Positions 1-6,496 of a stretch of 10,964 bases of DNA are shown here, piece after piece (the first letter of the stretch is position 1; the number at the start of each line of letters is the position of its first letter). The DNA comes from QHWK01 sp035315685. GTDB lineage: Bacteria; Acidobacteriota; Vicinamibacteria; Vicinamibacterales; CAVVIG01. The stretch lies in contig DATFXR010000876.1 in assembly GCA_035315685.1 (NCBI GenBank), positions 1-10,964 on the forward strand, in the 5' to 3' direction. The translations under genes were made by a program, and so were the position numbers. The notes beneath the pieces were generated by a model. The model saw only the letters and a program-made list of their open reading frames with translations, did no database searches and was not told the origin of the DNA.

Positions 1-1
1 C

Positions 2-184
2 TCGATGCTCTCCAACGCGCGCATCGGCGCGGTGTTCGAGGCGACGGTTCAGGCGACCGAGGAATCGATCATCAATGCGCTCGTCGCCGCGGAAACGATG
101 ACGGGCGTCGACGGACATCGGACCGAAGCCATCTCGCACGACGCGCTGCGCGCCGCGCTGCGCAAGTACAACCGGCTTCGCTGA
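2..184 (+). CDS. P1-family peptidase (DmpA / S58 aminopeptidase), C-terminal fragment
   Basis: Only the last 60 codons lie in the window; the gene begins upstream. The reading frame starts at base 2 and stops at TGA 182-184. The peptide shows the C-terminal signature of the DmpA/P1 family of N-terminal-nucleophile aminopeptidases: a segment FEATVQATEESIINALVAAE followed by TMTGVDG and a terminal helix ending LRKYNRLR. Family members are synthesised as a precursor that cleaves itself before a Ser or Thr to give two subunits; this fragment would be the end of the smaller, catalytic subunit. The nucleophile and any signal peptide lie outside the window, so activity and location cannot be judged. 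A G-rich repeat starts 2 nt after the stop codon. Assignment to the family is fairly secure; substrate is unknown. Confidence 0.82.
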   Translation, partial: SMLSNARIGAVFEATVQATEESIINALVAAETMTGVDGHRTEAISHDALRAALRKYNRLR

Positions 185-185
185 A

Positions 186-294
186 GGGGCTGGGGACTGG
201 GAGCTGGGAGCTGGGAGCTGGCTTACGCCAGCACACCCTTCGTAGCGCGCAGGCTTTTAGCCGAGCGTCAGCCAGCCCCCAGCCCCCAGCCCCC
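186..294. repeat. Opposed G-rich/C-rich heptamer repeats enclosing two hairpins
   Basis: This fills most of the 165-bp gap between the peptidase and the ADOP gene. On the left, CTGGGAG occurs three times in tandem (197-217), preceded by a variant unit CTGGGGA (190-196). On the right, AGCCCCC occurs three times (274-294); its complement GGGGGCT is a variant of the same unit, so the arrays face each other. Between them lie GCTGGC-TTAC-GCCAGC (217-232, 6-bp stem) and GGCT-TTT-AGCC (252-262, 4-bp stem). Five runs of three or more G on the + strand (186-189, 192-195, 199-201, 206-208, 213-215) with 2-4 nt loops fit the G-quadruplex pattern. It resembles dispersed intergenic repeats of acidobacterial genomes and may also end peptidase transcription. 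No promoter or ribosome binding site for the next gene is evident. Confidence 0.7.
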
Positions 295-349
295 GACTGC
301 GGCAGCGAGCGTCACTAACCACCGCGAGTCTCCGTCCGTCAGAGTCGCT

Positions 350-2770
350 ATGCGCGACCTGGCGCTGGATCTCCGTGTCGCCGTCCGCTCGCTCCGCAAG
401 ACGCCGGTCTTCACCGCGCTGACCATCACGATCGTCGCGATCGGCATCGGCGCCAACACGGCGATCTTCAGCCTCGTCGACGCCGCACTCTTCCGGCGTC
501 TTCCCTTCCCCGACGCCGATCGCCTCACGATGCTCTGGGAGCGCTCGCCGGCGCGTCCGCGCAATCGCGTGACCCCGCTGAACTTCGTCGACTGGAGCGA
601 GCAGAACCACACCTTCGCGGCGCTCGCGGCCGTCTCCGGCGGCGGACGCATCCTCACCGGCGCCGGCGCTGAACCGGAGCGCATTCCCGGCCAGTCCGTC
701 ACGACGGCTTTCTTCGACGTCCTCGGTGTCCGCCCGATCGCCGGCCGGACGTTCACTGCCGATGACGGACGACTCGAACCCGACGTCGTCGTGATCAGCG
801 AACGATTGTGGAAGCGTCGCTTCGGCGCGGCCCCGGACATCATCGGCCGGCCGATCCTGCTCGACAGTCAGCCGTTCACGGTCGTCGGCATCGTGCCGGC
901 GACGTTCGAGATTCTGTATCGCAGCGAACTGTGGACGCCGTATCTGCCGCGGCGGACGCCCGAGCAGCGACGCATGCACTACATGCAGGTGCTCGGACGC
1001 CTGAGGCCGGACGCAACGCTGGACGGCGCGCGGGCGGACATGGCCTTGGTCGCACGGCAGATCGAAGCCGTCTCGCCGCAGACGAACGAGGGATGGGGCG
1101 TCACGATCGAACCGTTGAGGGACGCGCTGGTCGGCGACGACCTGCACACCATGTCGATCGTGCTGTTTGCAATCGTCGGCTTCGTCCTGACGACGGTGTG
1201 CGCCAACGTGGCAAACCTGCTGCTGGCGAGAGGAACCGCCCGCACGCGTGAGATTGCCGTCCGCGCCGCACTCGGCGGCAGTCCGGCTCGCATCGTGCGG
1301 CAACTGCTGACGGAGAGCCTCGTCCTCGCCGGCGCCGGCGGAGCCGCAGGATGGACGCTCGCGTGGACCATGGTGCGCATCGCGCCGTCGCTGATGCCGC
1401 CAGACACGCTGCCGCAGGCGATCGTCCTCAGCGTCGACACACGACTCGCGATCTTCGCAGTCGTGATATCGACCGTCACGGGACTCCTGTTTGGCGCGGC
1501 CCCGGCATGGCACGCCGCGCGTGTGCCGACCAGCGAGGCGCTCGCGTCGGGCGGCCGCACCGCCACCGGCTCGTCACACCGATTCCGCACCTCGCTCGCG
1601 ATCGTCGAAGTTGCTGTCGGTGTCGTGCTGGTGTCAGGCGCGACGCTGTTCGCTCGCACCGTCAAGTCGCTGCACCACGTCGACACCGGCTTCGCCGCCG
1701 ACAGACTGCTCACGATGTACGTGAGCCCGCCGCTCAGCCGCTACCCGACGCCCGAGGATGCGCTCACGTTCTACGAGCGCGTGCGGCGGGAGATTGGCGC
1801 GCTGCCGGGCGTCCGGGCGGTCGCAATCGGCGGCAGCCTGCCGCTCGACGGCTTCGACATCGGACAGGGATTTGAGGTCGTCGGCGCGAAGCCCGACGAG
1901 CCGGCCCGCCGGGCGTCGGCCCACTATCAAATTGTCGGTGCAACCTACTTCGACACGCTCGGCATCCGCATTCTGCGCGGCCGCGCCTTCACCGAGCACG
2001 ACGGCGCGACATCGGCGCCGGTCTGCATCGTCAACGAGGAGTTCGCTCGGCGGTACCTCGCGGATCGCGATCCCGTCGGCGCACGCGTTGCGGTCAGCGC
2101 GATGGATCCCGCCGGGCCGCGAACGGTCGTGCGCGAGGTTGTCGGCGTCTCGCGGCAAGTGAAAGTGCAAGGACCCGGCGAAAAGCAGAACGTGAACGAG
2201 ATCTACGTGCCGATCCTCCAGAATCCGTGGTACAGCGCCTCGATCGCGGTGAAGACAGCGGGCGAGCCGATGGCGCTTGCCACGGCGGTGCGGGCGGCCG
2301 TGGCACGCGTGGACACAGACCTGCCGGTGACGCGGTTGCGGACCATGGACGAGGTCGCGGCGGAGTCGGTATCGCAGCCGCGATTTCGCGCCGAGCTCGC
2401 CGGCCTGTTCGCGGCGCTCGCGCTGCTGCTGGCGGCCGGCGGCGTATTCGGCGTTCTCGCATTCGCGGTGAACCAGCGCTTACGTGAATTCGGCATCCGG
2501 CGTGCACTCGGCGCGCAGGCACTGGATCTCGCCCGCCTCGTTGCCGCTGCAGCTCTCGAGATCATCATCGCCGGTACTCTTGCCGGAGCGCTCTCGGCGG
2601 CGGCGCTGACGCGTTTCCTCGCCGCGCTGCTGTACGGCGTGCGCCCGCTCGATCCGCTCACGTTCGTCGCTGCGCCACTCCTGCTGATCGGGGTCGCGGC
2701 CATCGCCGCCATCGCTCCCGCCGTCCGGGCGATGCGCGTGGATCCGGCCGCCTGGCTGCGAATTGACTGA
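350..2770 (+). CDS. ADOP-type ABC transporter permease (MacB/FtsX duplicated permease)
   Basis: An 806-residue membrane protein of the acidobacterial duplicated orphan permease (ADOP) type, related to MacB/FtsX permeases. It has two tandem copies of the unit transmembrane helix - periplasmic MacB_PCD domain - FtsX three-helix domain. The first helix is at about residues 20-45, the first periplasmic domain at 50-260, and the first FtsX domain at 270-390 with REIAVRAALGG. The second helix is at 411-435, the second periplasmic domain at 440-675, and the second FtsX domain at 680-800 with REFGIRRALGA and the typical ending VDPAAWLRID. It lacks the extra N-terminal segment seen in many longer ADOPs. 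No ATPase is adjacent, hence 'orphan'; a partner encoded elsewhere is likely, and the substrate is unknown. The ATG at 350 was chosen because the conserved N-terminus MRDLALDLRVAVRSLRKTP begins there; no clear Shine-Dalgarno is seen. Confidence 0.95.
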   Translation: MRDLALDLRVAVRSLRKTPVFTALTITIVAIGIGANTAIFSLVDAALFRRLPFPDADRLTMLWERSPARPRNRVTPLNFVDWSEQNHTFAALAAVSGGGRILTGAGAEPERIPGQSVTTAFFDVLGVRPIAGRTFTADDGRLEPDVVVISERLWKRRFGAAPDIIGRPILLDSQPFTVVGIVPATFEILYRSELWTPYLPRRTPEQRRMHYMQVLGRLRPDATLDGARADMALVARQIEAVSPQTNEGWGVTIEPLRDALVGDDLHTMSIVLFAIVGFVLTTVCANVANLLLARGTARTREIAVRAALGGSPARIVRQLLTESLVLAGAGGAAGWTLAWTMVRIAPSLMPPDTLPQAIVLSVDTRLAIFAVVISTVTGLLFGAAPAWHAARVPTSEALASGGRTATGSSHRFRTSLAIVEVAVGVVLVSGATLFARTVKSLHHVDTGFAADRLLTMYVSPPLSRYPTPEDALTFYERVRREIGALPGVRAVAIGGSLPLDGFDIGQGFEVVGAKPDEPARRASAHYQIVGATYFDTLGIRILRGRAFTEHDGATSAPVCIVNEEFARRYLADRDPVGARVAVSAMDPAGPRTVVREVVGVSRQVKVQGPGEKQNVNEIYVPILQNPWYSASIAVKTAGEPMALATAVRAAVARVDTDLPVTRLRTMDEVAAESVSQPRFRAELAGLFAALALLLAAGGVFGVLAFAVNQRLREFGIRRALGAQALDLARLVAAAALEIIIAGTLAGALSAAALTRFLAALLYGVRPLDPLTFVAAPLLLIGVAAIAAIAPAVRAMRVDPAAWLRID

Positions 2771-2793
2771 GACGCACCGGGCACGAGTATTCT
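2763..2793 (+). promoter_or_regulatory. Putative sigma70-type promoter of the hydrolase gene (leaderless)
   Basis: A -35-like TTGACT (2763-2768) overlaps the ADOP stop codon, and a -10-like TATTCT lies at 2788-2793, with 19 bp between them (a little long). The ATG at 2801 follows the -10 by exactly 7 nt, so transcription would start at or next to the start codon. No purine-rich ribosome binding site lies in the 30-bp gap. Predicted by eye only. Confidence 0.4.
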
Positions 2794-2800
2794 TCGTCGA

Positions 2801-3802
2801 ATGGCCGACTACGAGATCTTTGCGCTCGGCGACTTTGCGCTGCAGTCCGCCTCGACGCTGTGGCAGGCGCAGCTTGCCTACAAGACCTACGGCGCCTTGA
2901 ACGCGGCGCGCGACAACGTCGTTCTCATCCCGACCTTCTACGCGGGCCATCACACCGACTGCGAACTGATGTTCGCTCCCGGCCGCGCGATCGATCCCGC
3001 GAAACACTTCATCGTCGTCGTGAACATGTTCGGCAACGGGTTGTCCTCGTCGCCGAGCAGTGCCCGACCGCCGATCGACCGGGCGTCGTTTCCGCGTGTC
3101 ACGATCCACGACAACGTCGCCGCGCAGCACCGCCTCGTGACGCACCTCGGCATCGAGCGAATCAGGCTCGTCGCCGGCTTCTCCATGGGCGCGCAGCAGG
3201 CGTTTCACTGGGCAGCGCTGTTCCCCGATCGCGTCGGCTCGATCGCGGCAATCTGCGGCGGCGCGAAGACGTCACCGCACAACTTCGTGTTCCTCGAAGG
3301 CCTCAAGGCGGCGCTGACCGCCGACGCCGCCTTCAACGATGGCTGGTACGACGCGCCGCCGGTCAAGGGCCTGATTGCCTTCTCACGCGTGTATGCCGGC
3401 TGGGTCTACTCGCAGGACTTCTACCGTCAGCGCGAATACACCAGGCTCGGCCTCGCCTCGATCGACGACGTCCTGCGATTCTCGGAACAGCGCTACCGAT
3501 CGCGGGACGCGAACGATCTTCTCGCCATGCTGTGGACCTGGCAGCACGCCGACATCAGCGCGAACGATCGATTCGACGGCGACCTGGCCGCGGCGCTGAA
3601 GGCGATCACCGCGCGAGCGATCGTGATGCCGAGCGAGACCGATCTGTACTTCCGCGTCCGTGAGAACGAGATCGAAGTTCGCCACATGGCCAACGCCGAG
3701 TTGCGGCCGATTCCCTCGATCTGGGGCCACGCGGCCGGTCGCGGCACCAATCCGGTCGACAACGCGTTCATCGACGGAGCGCTGAACGAGCTGCTGCGAT
3801 GA
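2801..3802 (+). CDS. MetX-like alpha/beta-fold hydrolase or acyltransferase
   Basis: A 333-residue alpha/beta-hydrolase fold protein resembling the homoserine O-acetyltransferase (MetX) branch. The N-terminal part (LAYKTYGALNAARDNVVLIPTFYAG) and the FIVVVNMFGNG strand are typical. The nucleophile elbow is GFSMGA with Ser128; the acid is probably Asp281 in PSETDLYF and the base His310 in SIWGHAAG, giving a complete triad. True MetX proteins usually have GGSMGG and sit near methionine-pathway genes. Neither holds here, so a general hydrolase or acyltransferase of unknown substrate is the safer call. No signal peptide is seen, so it is probably cytoplasmic. It lies 30 bp after the ADOP gene but seems to have its own promoter. 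Its TGA is 1 bp from the stop codon of the facing ACT-domain gene. Confidence 0.85.
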   Translation: MADYEIFALGDFALQSASTLWQAQLAYKTYGALNAARDNVVLIPTFYAGHHTDCELMFAPGRAIDPAKHFIVVVNMFGNGLSSSPSSARPPIDRASFPRVTIHDNVAAQHRLVTHLGIERIRLVAGFSMGAQQAFHWAALFPDRVGSIAAICGGAKTSPHNFVFLEGLKAALTADAAFNDGWYDAPPVKGLIAFSRVYAGWVYSQDFYRQREYTRLGLASIDDVLRFSEQRYRSRDANDLLAMLWTWQHADISANDRFDGDLAAALKAITARAIVMPSETDLYFRVRENEIEVRHMANAELRPIPSIWGHAAGRGTNPVDNAFIDGALNELLR

Positions 3803-3803
3803 G

Positions 3804-4181
3804 TCAGCCGGCCGCCACCTCGTGACCGGCGGCCGCGAGACAGTCGATCGCGGCTGCAACACTCGGTTCGCGGACCAGGACGTAGTCGGTTTCGTAGGTC
3901 GAGATCGCGAAGATGCTGACTCCGGCGTTGGCGAGGGGCGCTGCGATCGAAGCAAGGACACCGGTCAGCGAGAAGTCGAGCGAACCGGCGACGCGCAGGC
4001 AGCGCCACCCGCGCTCTGCGCGGACGGCCGCAGGCACGCTCGCCGCCTCGCAGACAATCGACAGTTCGTCGCGCGTCCGCGTGATTGACGAGATCGGTGC
4101 CGGCGTGACCCAGTCCGGAATCGGATCGGTCGGGTTCAGCCGCGCCACCGCCAGTTCGCCGCGAAGTACGAGCAGTTGCAT
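3804..4181 (-). CDS. ACT-domain protein (CASTOR/ACT_7-like)
   Basis: A 125-residue protein with two ACT-like halves. Residues 1-60 form a degenerate N-terminal half that includes LNPTDPIPDW. Residues 60-125 match the CASTOR/ACT_7 type, with FSLTGVLASIAAPLANAGVS followed by IFAISTYETDYVLV, a strongly conserved stretch in this family. ACT domains bind small ligands, usually amino acids, often at dimer interfaces; no catalytic domain is fused here, so it may be a stand-alone sensor. The ligand cannot be told from sequence. The ATG at 4181 begins the conserved MQLLVLRGELAVARL strand. AGGTGA directly abuts the start codon and is too close to serve as a normal ribosome binding site. The gene faces the hydrolase gene with a 1-bp gap and lies 154 bp downstream of the methyltransferase gene on the same strand. 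Confidence 0.85.
   Translation of the reverse strand: MQLLVLRGELAVARLNPTDPIPDWVTPAPISSITRTRDELSIVCEAASVPAAVRAERGWRCLRVAGSLDFSLTGVLASIAAPLANAGVSIFAISTYETDYVLVREPSVAAAIDCLAAAGHEVAAG
3809..3835. terminator. GC-rich hairpin at the convergent gene junction, possible terminator
   Basis: CGGCCGCC (3809-3816) and GGCGGCCG (3828-3835) form a perfect 8-bp stem with an 11-nt loop. It begins 6 nt after the hydrolase stop codon, inside the last codons of the opposing ACT gene, where it encodes an Ala/Gly-rich tail. No T-tract follows, so it is not a classical intrinsic terminator, though it could slow or end + strand transcription. It may simply be a by-product of GC-rich coding. Confidence 0.25.
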
Positions 4182-4236
4182 TCACCTATCTTGCATCGTT
4201 GCACCTGCGTGCCAAGTCGGACCGGCGGATCCGCCG

Positions 4237-4282
4237 CGAAGACACGAAACCACGAAATAGACGATTGGTCTTCGTGTCTTCG
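4237..4282. repeat. Perfect 12-bp inverted repeat (CGAAGACACGAA type) between minus-strand genes
   Basis: CGAAGACACGAA (4237-4248) is matched exactly by its complement TTCGTGTCTTCG (4271-4282), separated by 22 nt. A shorter pair, CCACGA (4250-4255) and TCGTGG (4288-4293), gives a competing fold. It lies in the 154-bp gap between the methyltransferase stop and the ACT gene start, so it could end methyltransferase transcription, although there is no T-tract. CACGAAGACACGAA-like motifs are common intergenic repeats in acidobacterial and planctomycete-type genomes. The rest of the gap shows no gene. Confidence 0.7.
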
Positions 4283-4335
4283 TGCCGTCGTGGCGACCGA
4301 GGACGGTACCATTCAGCGTGGACAGCTCGCCGCGA

Positions 4336-5157
4336 TCACGCGCGCAGACGCGTAAACGCCGCGATCATCGCGGGGGCCGGGATGCCGCTGTTCCCTGCAG
4401 TCGCCTCCTCGCGCAAACGTTGTTCGAGCGTGTCGACGTCGAACTCGCCTTCCGCGATGATGCCCAGAGCGATGGCGCGAGGCGCGATGGAACGAAAGGA
4501 TTCGGTGATCCACTCGTAATAGACGCTGTCTGATCCGCCGCTGATGGGATATTCGGTGCGACAATCGGGACGGTCGAATCCAGCCTCGATCAACAGCGTC
4601 CAGAGCCGCGAGCCGATGTTGGAGCACGCGGCGCGGGCGAAGAACTGATCGAAGACCTCCATGATCCGCTCTCGCAACGGCGTGGGAGGCCAGCCACGAT
4701 GGACCACGGAAAAATCGTATTCGTGAAAGGCGGCCAGCCCTCGCTCGTGAAGCAGGGCGGCACAGTCTCGCAGGACGGCGAGAGGATCCTTCGAATGAAT
4801 GAGGATGTGCCGGCCGACGACTGCGTCGAACCTGCGGCTCGGCTTCCACCCGTGAATGTTGGCGTGGATGCATTCGATGTTCTTCATCCCTTCGGCGGAC
4901 GCGCGAGCCTCGACCGTCTGCAGTGCGGCCGGATCGATGTCCACTGAAGTCACTCTGCCGTAGCGCCCGACCAATCGGGCGGCGAGCAACGAGACGTCGC
5001 CAACGCCGCAGCCGATGTCGAGCACGCGCATACCCGAAGTAATTCCCGCCCGACGGAACAGCTGCTCCGTCAGAGGATTCAATATCGAGGCTTGAAGAAG
5101 GAGGCGGCGCCGTTCCCGGTGATCGTGCCCCATCACGTAGTCGGTCGAGTCCGACAT
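4336..5157 (-). CDS. Class I SAM-dependent methyltransferase
   Basis: A 273-residue Rossmann-fold methyltransferase. A leading segment YVMGHDHRERRRLLLQASIL precedes motif I, VLDIGCGVGDVS (residues 45-56), which holds the SAM-binding glycines. Motif II is SVDIDP (71-76), whose Asp73 should bind the ribose hydroxyls. A further core strand is FDAVVGRHILIHSKDP (110-125). The C-terminal third (about 165-273) carries the variable substrate region and does not reveal the substrate. It is cytoplasmic with no signal peptide. The start at 5157 is supported by the beginning of the conserved segment and by a -10-like box exactly 7 nt upstream. It follows the secreted-protein gene by 21 nt on the same strand, so read-through from that gene is possible as well as its own promoter. 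UbiE/Methyltransf_25-like; the pathway is unknown. Confidence 0.9.
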   Translation of the reverse strand: MSDSTDYVMGHDHRERRRLLLQASILNPLTEQLFRRAGITSGMRVLDIGCGVGDVSLLAARLVGRYGRVTSVDIDPAALQTVEARASAEGMKNIECIHANIHGWKPSRRFDAVVGRHILIHSKDPLAVLRDCAALLHERGLAAFHEYDFSVVHRGWPPTPLRERIMEVFDQFFARAACSNIGSRLWTLLIEAGFDRPDCRTEYPISGGSDSVYYEWITESFRSIAPRAIALGIIAEGEFDVDTLEQRLREEATAGNSGIPAPAMIAAFTRLRA

Positions 5158-5164
5158 GAACGCC

Positions 5165-5173
5165 AGTGTAGCA
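5165..5173 (-). promoter_or_regulatory. Extended -10 promoter of the methyltransferase gene (leaderless)
   Basis: On the minus strand the sequence reads TGCTACACT: an extended TGn followed by the -10-like hexamer TACACT (5170-5165). Seven bases then separate it from the ATG at 5157, which places the likely transcript start on the start codon. No ribosome binding site is present in the 21-bp gap. There is no good -35, which an extended -10 can compensate for. Confidence 0.42.
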
Positions 5174-5178
5174 GCGGG

Positions 5179-6429
5179 TTACGGTCGCACGGTGACGCCG
5201 ACGCGGAGGATCGGCCCGGCGTGCAGGCGCTCACCGCGGACGAAGCCGTCGGACTTGTAGCCAGCCTGCACGAGCACGCTGCTGCGCTCGCTGAATCCCG
5301 AGCGCTGCCCGAGCGGAATCCGAACGGTTGCCGCCGCGAGCCCGCCGAGGTTGAACACCTGCGCGTTGGGCGGCGAGTCGAGCGCCGGCTGATCCCACAC
5401 GCTCACCGAGCAGTCGGCGCGAAACCGCGCCCGCTGCACCACGTTCGTCGCCGCGACGCCGACATCCCACGCGTGCCGGGCGCCGGTGTCGCCGACGCCC
5501 ACCGACAGCCGCACCAGCCGGTCGTGGCGGACGAAACCGTGCTCCGTCGTAATCGCCGTTCCGTACGGCGTCATCTCGAAGCGCAGGGCCGGCAGGTATG
5601 TCACGTCGTGTGTCAACGGAATCATCGGCACGCCGGCCGATGCCTGGCCGCGGACGATATATGCGACTGCCCACGCGTAGCCGGCGTACGCCAGCATCGG
5701 ATCGCCGAGCAGTGTCAGGGCACGGCGCTTCAGCGTCGCCGCATCGAGGGGCGTGCAGACCGGCGGATCGCAGCCTTCATTGAAATCGAGCAGGAAGGAT
5801 CGGACGTCGTGCCCGGGCGCCGATCGCGGCGATACGCTGCGGATGTAGCGAAGCCCGTCGAGCCGCGACTCGAGGTAGAGCCACGACGCGCGATAGCCAA
5901 TCGCGCCGGTCGCGATCGCGTCGCGGGCGATGTGATCGGCCAGGACGTTCTGCGCTTCGATGCCGCCGGTGTCGACAGCGAGCGCGTCGGCGCGAGTGGC
6001 CTCGACGTTCCCGTTGAACGACGTCACCGCACCACCAGGGCCATACGGGATCGGGACGTCGAAGCTGTAGTCGACCGACGTCGCTCCGATCTCTCGCAGG
6101 CGCGCGCCGTGCCCGAACACTTCGTGACCGACCACCATCAGAAAGTGGTCCTGCGGGAGATCCAGTCCGTACCACTTGCCGAGACGGTAGGCGAGGCCGA
6201 GTCCGCGCTTCACCCGCGTGGACTCGTCGAATCGCGACGGCATCAGCCAGCGATCTTCGACGGCGGCTGCCGCGCGCTCGAGGGTGAGGAGATCCTGGGT
6301 GCCCGTCGCCGGCGTCATGTAGCGATCGACAACGACTAGGTACTCGAGGCCATCCTGCGCCGCGGCGATCCGTGCGCACGCCATCGCGGCGAGCGCGATC
6401 GCGACGACCACGCGGCGATGTGCCTGCAC
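5179..6429 (-). CDS. Secreted protein of unknown family with HExxGH zinc-peptidase-like motif and beta-rich C-terminus
   Basis: A 416-residue protein, family not recognised. I chose the GTG start at 6429 because residues 1-24 then form a clean signal peptide (basic AHRR, hydrophobic VVVAIALAAMA, cleavage near IAAA-Q25). The longer open frame upstream is Arg-rich and overlaps the divergent gene. Residues 102-107 read HEVFGH inside a hydrophobic segment (FLMVVGHEVFGHGARLRE). Forty residues on, ExxRAD occurs (Glu143-Asp148, in NVEATRADALA), then GGIEAQNVLADHI (155-167). HExxGH plus ExxRA(D/E) recalls the zinc site of M49 dipeptidyl-peptidase III, but the protein is much shorter and otherwise unlike it. 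A Cys pair (220, 225) may form a disulfide. From about residue 270 alternating strands suggest an outer-membrane or beta-sandwich domain. Secretion is likely; peptidase activity is only a hypothesis. Confidence 0.75.
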   Translation of the reverse strand: MQAHRRVVVAIALAAMACARIAAAQDGLEYLVVVDRYMTPATGTQDLLTLERAAAAVEDRWLMPSRFDESTRVKRGLGLAYRLGKWYGLDLPQDHFLMVVGHEVFGHGARLREIGATSVDYSFDVPIPYGPGGAVTSFNGNVEATRADALAVDTGGIEAQNVLADHIARDAIATGAIGYRASWLYLESRLDGLRYIRSVSPRSAPGHDVRSFLLDFNEGCDPPVCTPLDAATLKRRALTLLGDPMLAYAGYAWAVAYIVRGQASAGVPMIPLTHDVTYLPALRFEMTPYGTAITTEHGFVRHDRLVRLSVGVGDTGARHAWDVGVAATNVVQRARFRADCSVSVWDQPALDSPPNAQVFNLGGLAAATVRIPLGQRSGFSERSSVLVQAGYKSDGFVRGERLHAGPILRVGVTVRP

Positions 6430-6437
6430 GGTCAGCC

Positions 6438-6443
6438 ATTGTG
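6438..6443 (-). promoter_or_regulatory. -10-like box of the secreted HExxGH protein gene
   Basis: CACAAT on the minus strand lies 8 nt upstream of the GTG at 6429, in the 67-bp gap between divergent genes. There is no ribosome binding site and no convincing -35. The ATG overlapping the box (6439) is out of frame. The spacing mirrors that of the divergent gene. Confidence 0.3.
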
Positions 6444-6482
6444 GCAGATTCGCGACCGGCGAGGCGCGGTCCGCGACCCGTG

Positions 6483-6488
6483 CATAAT
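6483..6488 (+). promoter_or_regulatory. -10-like box of the YcaQ-like gene (leaderless)
   Basis: CATAAT, preceded by TG, lies 8 nt before the GTG start at 6497. There is no Shine-Dalgarno sequence and no clear -35. The in-frame GTG is preferred because it directly starts the conserved TLDDLRRAAVART helix. A leaderless transcript would begin at or within a few bases of the GTG. Confidence 0.38.
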
Positions 6489-6496
6489 GAATCGCC

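Noticed and set aside
190..294. CRISPR array
   Set aside because: The repeat unit is only 7 nt with no spacers, the two blocks face each other, and no cas gene is near.
2801..3802. Homoserine O-acetyltransferase (metX) as a firm name
   Set aside because: The nucleophile elbow is GFSMGA rather than the usual GGSMGG and no methionine-pathway gene is adjacent, so only the broader family is given.
5092..6339. A 415-codon open frame on the + strand, antisense to the HExxGH protein
   Set aside because: Low-complexity Arg/Val/His composition typical of the opposite strand of GC-rich genes; no domain seen.
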